DNA from: Butyrivibrio sp.
GTDB lineage: Bacteria; Bacillota; Clostridia; Lachnospirales; Lachnospiraceae
NCBI GenBank assembly: GCA_016297265.1
Contig: JAEDHB010000001.1
Location: 248,001-312,000, forward strand
Length of the DNA: 64,000 nucleotides
Reading direction: 5' to 3'
In this document: in pieces, positions 1-8,928 of the stretch
Layout of the letters: each line of letters starts with the position of its first letter
Numbering within the stretch: the first letter of the stretch is position 1
The notes under the pieces: generated by a model
What the model saw: only the letters and a program-made list of their open reading frames with translations
The model's database searches: none
What the model was told of the DNA's origin: nothing
Position numbers and translations under genes: made by a program

Positions 1-627
1 GAATGTATCATCATCATCCTTTAATTTATTCGCTTCAATAACAATATCTTCTTCATATGAATCACTTGCTGTTGTGTATTTAACATGAACAGAATACTCA
101 TACTCTTTTGAGGCAATCTTCTGAACAACTGAAATAGTTGTCGACTTCTGGATACCATTACGGTTTGCTAAGCCAAAATGCTTAACTGCATATGCATCAT
201 ATTTATTAATCTGTGAATAGCACAAACACTTATTAGGGCCGTACAGATTTTTCAGGTTTGGCACATCATACACTTCTGATGCCTTTTCCAAGGTGACATC
301 CACCTTGAAATCCTCACCTTCTGCGCCCGGAACGCTGAGTTCCTTGAATTTGTACGAATCCTTAACTTTTGCATTAATATCATACTCAGCATTGCTTCCA
401 TAGTCGGCAAGCAGAGTTTCCATATCAACGGATTCAAATCTCTCTGCCACCTGTTGAGCAACATCAGTTGCATTCTGAAGTCTTCTTGCATCGTGATTAA
501 CTCTTGCAGTTGTAACAAACGATTTGATAATCGGTATACTGATAATTGCAATGACAACCATTGTTACAATGACTTCTACAAGCGAAAATCCACCATTATT
601 CTTTTTGGATCTACGCAGTTTTTTCAT
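1..627 (-). CDS. Type IV prepilin-like protein (partial, C-terminus outside window)
   Basis: I translated this open frame from the ATG at 627; it stays open for 209 codons to the window edge, so the C-terminus is missing. The N-terminus is a class III prepilin signal: a basic leader (MKKLRRSKKNNGG), the cleavage site G|FSLVE with Glu at +5, then about 20 hydrophobic residues. The body is mostly polar and carries two nearby Cys (in KCLCY). It is the last visible gene of the pilus operon, 17 nt behind the pilO-like gene, and is probably a minor pilin or pseudopilin processed by the peptidase at 3399-4160. There is only a weak ribosome site (GAGAG) before the ATG. The fold class is clear; its role as a minor pilin rather than a second major pilin is inferred. 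Confidence 0.85.
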   Translation of the reverse strand, partial: MKKLRRSKKNNGGFSLVEVIVTMVVIAIISIPIIKSFVTTARVNHDARRLQNATDVAQQVAERFESVDMETLLADYGSNAEYDINAKVKDSYKFKELSVPGAEGEDFKVDVTLEKASEVYDVPNLKNLYGPNKCLCYSQINKYDAYAVKHFGLANRNGIQKSTTISVVQKIASKEYEYSVHVKYTTASDSYEEDIVIEANKLKDDDDTF

Positions 628-644
628 AATATCACTCTCTAATC

Positions 645-1784
645 CTATTTATACTCTACAACTTTTCCTTTAGTTGCAACAATCTTACATCTAGGCTTCT
701 TAACATCATCATTAACTTTCTTAACTTCAACCTGCATATCTGTCTGATTGATAATCTTAATCTTAGCAGCAGCAAGGTCGCTGTCATCAGTTCTCTTAGA
801 ACCAACAACAAGAATTGAAAGAAGGTTACCCGGTGTAAAACGCATACCATCTTCGTAATTTACGATTGGGAACTTGTCATCACCGATTGAGTACTGTACA
901 CAGTAATTCTTATCTTTATCCTGGAATACTCTGATTGTTACGTCCTTCTCAGCATTCTCCTCTGAAATAACTGACTGTGAACCTGCTGTATCGTTGCTAG
1001 GTCCTACAGTGATTGCTTTTCCTGTTGAAGCATTCTGTACTGAAATTACGAAGTCGTTATCACTAAGTATATTATCACCATTCTTAATCTGGAGATTTGC
1101 ACCCGGGAAGAATACTTTTGAATCAAAGATATTCTTTGTTCCGTACATACCATATGGGAATGATACATTTGTAAAGTCTCTGTCACTGCCCTGAATTGAA
1201 TACAATGAAATAACCATTGTTCCGGATATAATACCTGTATCTCTGTTATTCTGGGCTGTGATTGAATCAATTGTGCATTTAAATTTGTAATTATTAATAT
1301 AATCAACAAGATTCTTAAAGCTGTCATATGTACCTTCAAATGCAGTTGATATAACAGTCTTATAACCTTTGTTATCAGTACTGTATCCTGCCATTGATGG
1401 ATAGAATGGATTACTTGAAGCTACATGTCCAAAAGAATACACTTCTTCAAGCTGTGCGAAACCCGCCTGGCTAATCCATGCACCTGAAGCATTTTCAACT
1501 TCCTTAAGGAAGGATAATGCATACTCCTGAGTGTAACCTGTATTGAAATCTCCAAGAATATTCAGATACTCTGCATCTCCTTCCTCAATACCTTTTTCAT
1601 ATTTTGGAAGATTATTCTTCATTGTTAAATAGTTTTTGTGTTTTGTATCTAATTCTTTAACTTCTGTTTCAAGCGATTTTGTCTTCTTATCAATGTTTCT
1701 ATATCCGAGAAGGAAAGCACATAATACAATTGCTACCGAAACAACAATATAAATAATTTTCTTTTCTTTTTCACCAAGTTTCAT
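645..1784 (-). CDS. PilO-like type IV pilus assembly protein
   Basis: The 379-residue protein has a short basic N-terminus, one membrane segment at about residues 10-27, a coiled-coil-like stretch (about 30-60) and a long extracytoplasmic part. This is the architecture of PilO, the inner-membrane alignment-complex partner of PilN. Its ATG overlaps the stop of the PilM-PilN fusion gene in a TAATG junction at 1784, so the two are translationally coupled, as expected for pilM-N-O. It is longer than typical proteobacterial PilO (about 200 residues); the extra C-terminal part (roughly 200-379) has no domain I recognise. The assignment rests on position, topology and coupling rather than a diagnostic motif. 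Confidence 0.7.
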   Translation of the reverse strand: MKLGEKEKKIIYIVVSVAIVLCAFLLGYRNIDKKTKSLETEVKELDTKHKNYLTMKNNLPKYEKGIEEGDAEYLNILGDFNTGYTQEYALSFLKEVENASGAWISQAGFAQLEEVYSFGHVASSNPFYPSMAGYSTDNKGYKTVISTAFEGTYDSFKNLVDYINNYKFKCTIDSITAQNNRDTGIISGTMVISLYSIQGSDRDFTNVSFPYGMYGTKNIFDSKVFFPGANLQIKNGDNILSDNDFVISVQNASTGKAITVGPSNDTAGSQSVISEENAEKDVTIRVFQDKDKNYCVQYSIGDDKFPIVNYEDGMRFTPGNLLSILVVGSKRTDDSDLAAAKIKIINQTDMQVEVKKVNDDVKKPRCKIVATKGKVVEYK

Positions 1785-3367
1785 TATTCTGCCTCCTTCG
1801 TTTCTGTTTCTTCAGTTTCTTCAACAAGACTAATAATGAATGTTACTGAAGATGTTACAGTTTTATTACCAAGCGCATCAATTGTTTCTGAAACTGATGG
1901 TTCAAAAACTTCTGTTACAGCAGGATTGTTTTTAAGTGATAGCAAAAACTGAGCGCATGACAGTTTTGAGCTGGCGCTGAATGACATTGTTGCTGCACCA
2001 TTTGCTACGTTAAACGATTCAACTGAAATATCTGATGGCATATTCTTCTCAAGGAAATCGATAAATTTTCCAAGGTCATCATTGTTTGTTTTCGCCATTG
2101 CTTTGAATTTGTTAGCATCATTTATCTTATCCTGTAACAGATAGTATCTGTCGGCAGTTATCCTAACTCCCTCAAGACTCGTTATGCTCTTCTTAAGGTC
2201 TTTCTTCTCTGAATTCTTAGAAGCAAATTTCATAAGCGGAATTACTACAACTACTACTGCAATCAATATTGCAACCAATACTGAAAGTCTGTAGTACTTA
2301 TTAACTGCTTCCTTCTTTGCTTTTTCTTTTGCATTGTTTGAAATAAATCCAATCGGATTGATTGATGAACCGATTGTCGGAATATACAGAGATAAGTCAA
2401 CCTCTTCCAATGTCTGAATCAATGTTGAACCAACATTAGGATCAAGCTTTTCAACCTGAATTCCAAGTTCATTGGCAAGGAGCTTATGAACTCCGTGAAC
2501 AGGTGTTCCTTCAACCATCAGATATAATTTTTCAATTGGAGCTGTTGGATTCTTACCTGTGTAGTAATCCATTACTCTGGCAATATTGTTTACAAGATAT
2601 TTTAATGAAGCAGTTACTTCATCTTCCGTACGGAATGTACTCTTAACTGCATATTTATTATCTGTAAGGGCAATTATTGCCTCATCATATGTCATTGAAT
2701 CTCTTTCCATAAGGGCATTGGCAATAGTTGCTTTACCATATGGAACAGTTCTCATCATCTGCAATACGCCTCTGTTGATGATTGTAAGAACTGTGCTTTC
2801 GTCTGAAATCTGAACTACAATGTTAGGAACAAGACTTACTTCTTTACGAATATACTGAAGTGTTGCATTTCCCAAATAGTCAACTGCATCCACATGGAGT
2901 TCAAGTAACTCAGCCATATCATAATATGCTTCAACCATATTAAGCGGTGCAATTGCCACAATAGCCCTCAGACTCTTAACGCCATTCTCTACGGTATGTT
3001 CAATAATTCTACCGGACAGAACGTATTCGTCTATATTAACAGGGAAATATTCTGTTGCGTTCGTATTAATGTATCCAAGGAATTTCTTCTCCTTTAAATC
3101 AGGAGTGATAATTTCCTTGCTTGCTATTCTTGATGAATGGATACAGAATATAACATTCTTAGTCATTAAGCCATATTCTTCTAATGTATCCTTCAATGTC
3201 TTGGCCATTAACGGAATATTGGTAATCATACCGTCTTCGCAGGCCATTGCAGGTGTTGGTACAGATATTGCTTTATTAACCTGTATCTTACCTTGCTTTG
3301 TATTACTTATATCACAGATTCTCGTGAAATCATTTGCGATTGAAATCGTCAATACTCTGGATGCCAT
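1784..3367 (-). CDS. PilM-PilN fusion, type IV pilus alignment complex
   Basis: The 527-residue protein reads as two joined pilus proteins. Residues 1 to about 330 look like PilM, the actin-fold cytoplasmic ATPase (start VLTISIANDFTRI; later AVDYLGNATL, VVQISDESTV). Residues 336-350 (INPIGFISNNAKEKA) resemble the start of PilN, whose N-terminal INLLP peptide normally binds PilM. Then come a membrane segment (about 361-379), a coiled-coil-like region and a PilN-like extracytoplasmic domain. In most bacteria pilM and pilN are separate adjacent genes. It lies between pilD and the PilO-like gene in the pilus operon. I see no frameshift; the frame is open throughout. The C-terminus is acidic (EETEETETKEAE). 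Confidence 0.8.
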   Translation of the reverse strand: MASRVLTISIANDFTRICDISNTKQGKIQVNKAISVPTPAMACEDGMITNIPLMAKTLKDTLEEYGLMTKNVIFCIHSSRIASKEIITPDLKEKKFLGYINTNATEYFPVNIDEYVLSGRIIEHTVENGVKSLRAIVAIAPLNMVEAYYDMAELLELHVDAVDYLGNATLQYIRKEVSLVPNIVVQISDESTVLTIINRGVLQMMRTVPYGKATIANALMERDSMTYDEAIIALTDNKYAVKSTFRTEDEVTASLKYLVNNIARVMDYYTGKNPTAPIEKLYLMVEGTPVHGVHKLLANELGIQVEKLDPNVGSTLIQTLEEVDLSLYIPTIGSSINPIGFISNNAKEKAKKEAVNKYYRLSVLVAILIAVVVVVIPLMKFASKNSEKKDLKKSITSLEGVRITADRYYLLQDKINDANKFKAMAKTNNDDLGKFIDFLEKNMPSDISVESFNVANGAATMSFSASSKLSCAQFLLSLKNNPAVTEVFEPSVSETIDALGNKTVTSSVTFIISLVEETEETETKEAE

Positions 3368-3398
3368 CTCACTGCTACCTCTCTTATCTTATATATCA

Positions 3399-4160
3399 TT
3401 ACTGAAACAAAATTCCTACATACCAGTTAATCAATTTATCACCAAACAACATCATGATAAATATTCCTACTGATAGGTACGGTCCGAATGCTAACATTCT
3501 TCCCTTGCCTTTTATTTTCATCAGGGTTAAATGAATCACAGACCCAATGATGCATCCAAGCACCAGGGCAAAAATAATATGTTTCCAACCCAGGAGCAAA
3601 CCGGCTGCCCCCATTAACTTGATGTCTCCGCCGCCAATTCCTCTTCCTCCGGTAAGGATATATAAAATAAGAAGGAATCCGCTTACACATACCATTCCTA
3701 TCAAATAGTATAAAAAATTCTTATAATCAAGTGCCAGATTGATACCGCCAAGGACAAGAATCGCAATATTGAGTCCTACGGGTATCTCAAATGTCCGCCA
3801 ATCAATAACCGTAATTGCTACAAGTATCGAAAAGCAGGCGGAGTACAATATGCTGCTGAGCTGTATGCCATTAAGTAAGAATATCAATAGATACCCGAAT
3901 CCGTTAATCAATTCGATTATTGGATATTGAATTGATATTTTGCTCTTACAGTACCTGCATCTGCCCTTTAGAAATAACCAGCTGAAGAGTGGTACGAGAT
4001 CGTACCACTTCAACTGGTGTTCACAGTTCATACAATGCGAGTGTTTGGTCACAATATTCTCGTGCTTTGGGAGTCTGTATATCAATACATTGACAAAACT
4101 CCCTATTACGATTCCATACAATAATGAAATTATGTAAATCAAAACCAACTCAGCATGCAT
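3399..4160 (-). CDS. pilD: Prepilin peptidase / N-methyltransferase (A24 family)
   Basis: This 253-residue polytopic membrane protein removes the leader from prepilins and methylates the new N-terminus. Diagnostic features are the cytosolic zinc-binding cysteines in two CxxC pairs (C43/C46 and C68/C71) and the two catalytic aspartates, D120 (VIDWRTFEIP) and D179 (GRGIGGGDIKLM). Full-length bifunctional PilD/ComC architecture is present, with about seven to eight hydrophobic segments. It sits directly downstream of the major pilin in the pilus operon and is the likely processing enzyme for both pilins in this window. ComC of competence systems is the same family, so competence use cannot be excluded. 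Confidence 0.95.
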   Translation of the reverse strand: MHAELVLIYIISLLYGIVIGSFVNVLIYRLPKHENIVTKHSHCMNCEHQLKWYDLVPLFSWLFLKGRCRYCKSKISIQYPIIELINGFGYLLIFLLNGIQLSSILYSACFSILVAITVIDWRTFEIPVGLNIAILVLGGINLALDYKNFLYYLIGMVCVSGFLLILYILTGGRGIGGGDIKLMGAAGLLLGWKHIIFALVLGCIIGSVIHLTLMKIKGKGRMLAFGPYLSVGIFIMMLFGDKLINWYVGILFQ

Positions 4161-4195
4161 ATACTCACCTTTATGTTCATTATTTGTGTCAAAAA

Positions 4196-4723
4196 TTATG
4201 TGGTTGGCTGCTGTGCAGCTTCAATGTTTGAGCCGTAAGCCTTATCCTGAAGGTCCTCTGTGCCATATTTTGTTGATGATACCTGACCTGTAACAGACTC
4301 GTTGCCGATTGCAAACTTAATTGTAGTACCGGTATCAGAAAGCTTTGAGGTGAATGTATGTGAATATTCTTCAGCGTTATCACCACCAAGGTTAGCACAT
4401 ACTTCCTTAGCAAATGCAGCATTATCGCCTGTTTTCTTGTAAGTAAAATTTGCTAAAGATGTAGCATTAACTGTGAAAGATCCGTTTGCTGGAGTAATTG
4501 TGATTTCACCTTTGATTGTTGAGAATCTCTCATCAGCTAAAGCCTTCTCAATTGCGCCTCTGATTTCAGAAAGTGCCTGAACATCTTTCTGATGTTTTGA
4601 TTTCTCTACGTTTCTAACAAGTGTTGGAACGAGAACACCGAGGAGTACTGCCATGATAGCAACTACTACGATAAGTTCTACGAGAGAGAAACCTTTGTTG
4701 TCTTTTTTCTGGAATTTTTTCAT
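4196..4723 (-). CDS. pilA: Major type IV pilin
   Basis: The 175-residue protein has a short basic leader ending at G11, the cleavage context G|FSLVELIVVVAIMAVLLGV with Glu at +5, and the hydrophobic helix that packs in the pilus core. The globular part is rich in Thr, Ser and Asn; a single Cys (in EVCANLGG) means no intramolecular disulfide. The ATG has a strong ribosome site (AAAGGAG). In the 81-nt gap to pilC a TATAAT -10 lies at 4768-4773, which could give the pilin extra transcription, but a good -35 is lacking. A 7-bp inverted repeat (4792-4798 / 4804-4810) overlaps the pilC stop. Choice as major pilin is from position and ribosome site. Confidence 0.9.
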   Translation of the reverse strand: MKKFQKKDNKGFSLVELIVVVAIMAVLLGVLVPTLVRNVEKSKHQKDVQALSEIRGAIEKALADERFSTIKGEITITPANGSFTVNATSLANFTYKKTGDNAAFAKEVCANLGGDNAEEYSHTFTSKLSDTGTTIKFAIGNESVTGQVSSTKYGTEDLQDKAYGSNIEAAQQPTT

Positions 4724-4804
4724 ACCTAAATCTCCTTTTTTTATTAAATTTGCTTGTAAGCATATATATTATATGTGCTCGGGTAAAACACATGTAATAC
4801 CAAA

Positions 4805-6016
4805 TTACATAGAGCCCATTGTGTTGTACATTGTAACCATTGGTCCGTAGATCGCGCCAAGGATAAGGCATACAATACCGGCTAATACAATAATAATCAT
4901 TGGTTCAAGAAGTGCCATAACCTGCTGTGTTGCAAGTTCAACTTCTTCATCATAATACTTAGCACAGTTGTTAAGCATTTCTTCGAGGTTACCTGTCTCC
5001 TCACCGATACTAACCATATGTACAACAAGGGGTGGGAACAGACCTGATTTCTTAAGCGGCTGTGCAAGGGAAACACCTCGCTGAATCTGTACTTTTGTAT
5101 CCTGAAGTGTCTCTTTGTATAATACATTGTCCATAGTGTTGGCTGTGATATCCATTGCCTCCAGCATTGGCATACCTGATGCAATCATGGTACTGAAGGT
5201 TCTTGTAAATCGTGCACACGCTGTCTTGGTAGTAAGTACACCGAACACCGGGAGCTTGAGGTTAATCTGTGCAAGCTTTCTTGCTCCTTCCGGACTCTTC
5301 TTATACATCTTAAATGCAATAACAAGGGCTACTATTATCAATATAATGAAATACCAGTAATGTCTGATGAAATCACTGAGGTTAAGAAGTGCCACCGTGA
5401 GTCCCGGCATCTTACCATCCATATCCTCGAACATTGATGAGAACTTTGGAAGTACTACAACAACCATGAGTACAAGAACGCCGATAGCTACCGTCATAAG
5501 GATTGCAGGATAAATCATTGCTTTCTTAAGCATTCCCTTAACCTTGGTATCCTTTTCGAAATGTTCCGACATTCTCTGGAGTGACATTTCAAGATTACCG
5601 GAAGCTTCGCCGGCATCCATCATGTTGACTAATATTGGAGGGAATACGGACTCTTTCTTCATTGCCGTAGCAAGTGTATCACCCTTCTCAACATTATCTC
5701 TGACATTCTTAATGGCAACCTGTAAATTCTTATTCTCTGTCTGGTCCGAAAGCATTCCTAACGCCGGAACAACACCAACACCTGCAACAAGCAAACTGTT
5801 AAACTGTCGGCAGAATACTGACAAATCCTTGGATTTAACTTTCTTCCTGCCACCGAATGAAATATCTTTATTAAGTGCGCTACCTGTCTGAATCTTAAGT
5901 ACTGTATTGCCTTCAGCCTTAAGCTGGGCCATTGCCTTCTCCTTAGATTCAGCCTCTAAGTTACCTTTCTTCTCTTTTCCATCTTTAGTAATAATACTAT
6001 AAGAAAAATTTCCCAT
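4805..6016 (-). CDS. pilC: Type IV pilus inner-membrane platform protein PilC
   Basis: This 403-residue GspF/PilC-family protein forms the membrane platform that the extension and retraction ATPases act upon. It shows the two tandem T2SF domains (about residues 65-190 and 265-390), each with the family FPP-x-L-V pattern followed by GE.(S/T)GNLE (VFPPILVNMMDAGEASGNLE; LFPPLVVHMVSIGEETGNLE), and three membrane segments (about 171-191, 222-243, 375-396). Length matches the family. It follows pilT in the operon with a 98-nt AT-rich gap holding no evident hairpin. Confidence in family is very high; pili versus a type II secretion pseudopilus is decided by the presence of pilT. Confidence 0.95.
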   Translation of the reverse strand: MGNFSYSIITKDGKEKKGNLEAESKEKAMAQLKAEGNTVLKIQTGSALNKDISFGGRKKVKSKDLSVFCRQFNSLLVAGVGVVPALGMLSDQTENKNLQVAIKNVRDNVEKGDTLATAMKKESVFPPILVNMMDAGEASGNLEMSLQRMSEHFEKDTKVKGMLKKAMIYPAILMTVAIGVLVLMVVVVLPKFSSMFEDMDGKMPGLTVALLNLSDFIRHYWYFIILIIVALVIAFKMYKKSPEGARKLAQINLKLPVFGVLTTKTACARFTRTFSTMIASGMPMLEAMDITANTMDNVLYKETLQDTKVQIQRGVSLAQPLKKSGLFPPLVVHMVSIGEETGNLEEMLNNCAKYYDEEVELATQQVMALLEPMIIIVLAGIVCLILGAIYGPMVTMYNTMGSM

Positions 6017-6114
6017 ACCGTTTTTAACCTCATATACTTATTTAATGACTAGTTAAATTTTATCATATTATATATATTTTTTCAAGAATTTTCGCTATTT
6101 TTCAACAAAATGCA

Positions 6115-7176
6115 CTAATAAATATGGAACTTCTTACCAAGGGATGGCTGATCCTTTGCATAAGACATTGCTTTATCCATACTGATTATACCTCTCATTG
6201 TTAAATCATACAGATAATCATCCATTGTGCACATTCCTGCAGACTTGCTTGTCTGAATAATTGAATCTATCTGATGTGTTTTCTGTTCACGGATAAGATT
6301 CTTGATAGCATTATTGGCAAGCATTACCTCAAATGCTGCCACACGGCCCTTTCCATCCATGGTAGGAAGAAGCTGCTGCGAAATAACTGCCTCAAGTACC
6401 ATCGAGAGCTGAACACGAATCTGCTGCTGCTGATGTGGTGGGAATACGTCGATAATACGGTCGATTGTACTCGCCGCACCGATTGTATGCAATGTTGAAA
6501 ATACAAGGTGTCCTGTTTCTGCAGCCGTTATCGCTGTGGATATTGTCTCAAGATCTCGCATCTCTCCTACAAGGATAACATCAGGATCCTCACGGAGTGC
6601 AGCTCTTAAGGCATTGGCATAGCTGTTTGAATCGGTACCTATTTCTCTCTGGTTAACCATTGATTTCTTGTGTCTGTGCAAATACTCAATAGGATCCTCC
6701 AAAGTAATAATATGACTTTGGAAGTTATCATTAATTCTGTCAATAAGTGAAGCAAGGGATGTTGACTTACCGCTACCGGTAGGTCCGGTCACAAGAACAA
6801 GCCCTCTCTTCTTCTTATGAAGATCAATTACTGATTTTGGAATTCCGAGCGCCTCGGATTTTGGAATCTCAGTTCCGACAAGTCGTAATGCCGCAGCCAA
6901 AGAACCTCTCTGGTTGAAGGCATTAACTCTGAATCGTGCCATATTGGCAATCGAATACGAGAAGTCTGTCTCGCCGTTTTCTTTTAACTGCTCCAATTGA
7001 TGCGGTTTCATGATTGATTTAATCATAACCTCAGTATCCTCACCCATGAGTCTAGGATAATTCATGTCAAGAAGAGCACCGTTAACTCTGTATTTTGGCG
7101 GAACGCCAACTGTAATATGTACATCGGATGCACCGTTTTCGTATGCAACCTGCAATAATTCGTCTATTGAAACCAT
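6115..7176 (-). CDS. pilT: Pilus retraction ATPase PilT
   Basis: The 353-residue hexameric ATPase powers pilus retraction and twitching. Visible motifs are Walker A at residues 131-138 (GPTGSGKS), the Asp box at 158-165 (TLEDPIEY), Walker B at 199-208 (DVILVGEMRD), the His box at 227-231 (STLHT), and the PilT-specific NAIKNLIRE at 289-297, corresponding to the AIRNLIRE motif needed for retraction. This last motif separates PilT from PilB and GspE. It is co-transcribed with pilB (20-nt gap). Its presence implies dynamic, retractable pili rather than a static secretion pseudopilus. Confidence 0.97.
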   Translation of the reverse strand: MVSIDELLQVAYENGASDVHITVGVPPKYRVNGALLDMNYPRLMGEDTEVMIKSIMKPHQLEQLKENGETDFSYSIANMARFRVNAFNQRGSLAAALRLVGTEIPKSEALGIPKSVIDLHKKKRGLVLVTGPTGSGKSTSLASLIDRINDNFQSHIITLEDPIEYLHRHKKSMVNQREIGTDSNSYANALRAALREDPDVILVGEMRDLETISTAITAAETGHLVFSTLHTIGAASTIDRIIDVFPPHQQQQIRVQLSMVLEAVISQQLLPTMDGKGRVAAFEVMLANNAIKNLIREQKTHQIDSIIQTSKSAGMCTMDDYLYDLTMRGIISMDKAMSYAKDQPSLGKKFHIY

Positions 7177-7196
7177 TTCTTTCTCCTTGCTATATT

Positions 7197-8909
7197 TTAT
7201 TGATCATCAGCATCGTAAGTAATTTTCATCATTTCCGGATATGCTGTTGTTCCGTCGAGAACATATTTTGCTGCCGCCTGTCGAAGTGTATTCATACCTT
7301 CTGACTGAGCTGCTTTGGTAATCTCATCCGCATTGGCTCTCGCAGCAATAAGATTACGTATTTTGGTTGTGATCGGCATTATCTCGTATACACCAATTCG
7401 TCCGTGGAAACCGGTATTACCGCATGAAGGGCATCCCACAGGATCATATAATGTATATGGTTCATCAACCGGGATTCCCAGTTTTTCTTTTTCGACAGTG
7501 GTTGCTTCCCTTGGTTTCTTACATTCGCAAAGACGTCTTACGAGTCGCTGTGCAATAATACCAACTAAGGAATCTCCTAACAAATATGGTTCTATTCCCA
7601 TATCAATAAGACGGGAAATAGAAGCTGAGGTACTGTTGGTATGAAGTGTACTAACAACAAGATGTCCTGTGATAGATGCTTTAACCGCAATCTCAGCAGT
7701 CTCACCATCTCGAATCTCACCTATCATGATGATATCCGGGTCCTGTCGGAGAATAGATCTTAACGCACTGGCAAATGTAAGGTCCGCCTTAACATTAACC
7801 TGTACCTGGTTAACGCTGTCAACATTTGCTTCTACCGGATCTTCAACTGTAATAATATTAACTTCATCGCTTGCAAGTTCGCTAAGCGCAGTATACAGTG
7901 TTGTTGACTTACCGGAACCGGTAGGTCCGGTTACAAGGATAATACCATGCGGGTTCTTGAGAATTCCTTCGAATTTTACCAAATCCTCAGGTGAAAGACC
8001 AAGATCCTTCTTGTCCTTCTTGAAGCCTTCCTTGGATGCAAGTCGCATTACGACCTTCTCGCCATATACCGTAGGTAGGTTACTAACACGGATGTCGTAT
8101 TCTTTTTTGTCAACCACCATGGTAATACGACCATCCTGTGGTTTTCTCTTCTCGGAAATATCCATTCCGGATATAACCTTGAGACGCGCAATAATTGCAC
8201 CGTAAAGGCTTCTGTCATATTTAACTGATTCATGTAAAACACCATCGACTCTGTATCTTACACGAACATTGTATTCAAAAGGTTCAATATGTATATCGGA
8301 AGCTCTCTGACGAACCGCCTGTTCGATAATACCTTTTACAAGGAGAACTATTGGCGAATTCTCAATATCCTCCTTACGGGAATCTGCATCCGAATCTTCA
8401 TCATCACCAAAATAACTTGCCTGTTCCTGTTTGAACTGTTCAGCCACTGCTCTCGCCTTGGACTGACCGAAATATTTATCAATTGCATAATTGATATCAT
8501 CAGTATTGGCAAGATATGGAATAACCGTAAGTCCCGTGATAATACTGATATCATCCACAGCCATGATGTCCATAGGATTATTCATGGCAACCTTCAATAC
8601 ATTGGCCTGTTTGCCATCAACGCCAAAAGGGAAGGCGCTGTATCTCCTGATAATCTCTTCATTGATAAGATGAAGTGCATTCTCATCAATTTCTATTTTA
8701 CGTAGATTGACAAATTCAATATCCAGCTGTTTACAGAGAGCATCGTTGATTTCATCCTGACTGGTGAATCCCATCATAATGATAGCTTCACCAAGTTTGA
8801 TATTCTCTTCCTTCTGTTTTGCCAAGGCCTGTTCCAGCTGTTCAGGAGTGATTTTGCCTTCCTGTATAAGCACATCACCCAATCTCAGCATTTTACGTAT
8901 ATATGCCAT
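7197..8909 (-). CDS. pilB: Pilus extension ATPase PilB
   Basis: The 570-residue protein polymerises pilin. The N-terminal third is a GspE-N/MshEN-type domain (LGDVLIQEGKITPEQLEQAL repeats), a domain that binds cyclic di-GMP in some relatives. The motor shows Walker A at 328-335 (GPTGSGKS), Asp box at about 354-360, Walker B at 391-400 (PDIIMIGEIR), His box at 420-424, and the zinc tetracysteine C461/C463 with C493/C496. Length is family-typical. It is the second gene of the operon, 19 nt after the unknown membrane protein gene. c-di-GMP control is only inferred from the N-domain family; an HD-GYP protein is encoded at 19369-20496. Confidence 0.95.
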   Translation of the reverse strand: MAYIRKMLRLGDVLIQEGKITPEQLEQALAKQKEENIKLGEAIIMMGFTSQDEINDALCKQLDIEFVNLRKIEIDENALHLINEEIIRRYSAFPFGVDGKQANVLKVAMNNPMDIMAVDDISIITGLTVIPYLANTDDINYAIDKYFGQSKARAVAEQFKQEQASYFGDDEDSDADSRKEDIENSPIVLLVKGIIEQAVRQRASDIHIEPFEYNVRVRYRVDGVLHESVKYDRSLYGAIIARLKVISGMDISEKRKPQDGRITMVVDKKEYDIRVSNLPTVYGEKVVMRLASKEGFKKDKKDLGLSPEDLVKFEGILKNPHGIILVTGPTGSGKSTTLYTALSELASDEVNIITVEDPVEANVDSVNQVQVNVKADLTFASALRSILRQDPDIIMIGEIRDGETAEIAVKASITGHLVVSTLHTNSTSASISRLIDMGIEPYLLGDSLVGIIAQRLVRRLCECKKPREATTVEKEKLGIPVDEPYTLYDPVGCPSCGNTGFHGRIGVYEIMPITTKIRNLIAARANADEITKAAQSEGMNTLRQAAAKYVLDGTTAYPEMMKITYDADDQ

Positions 8910-8928
8910 TGTTTTGTACCCTCCACAT

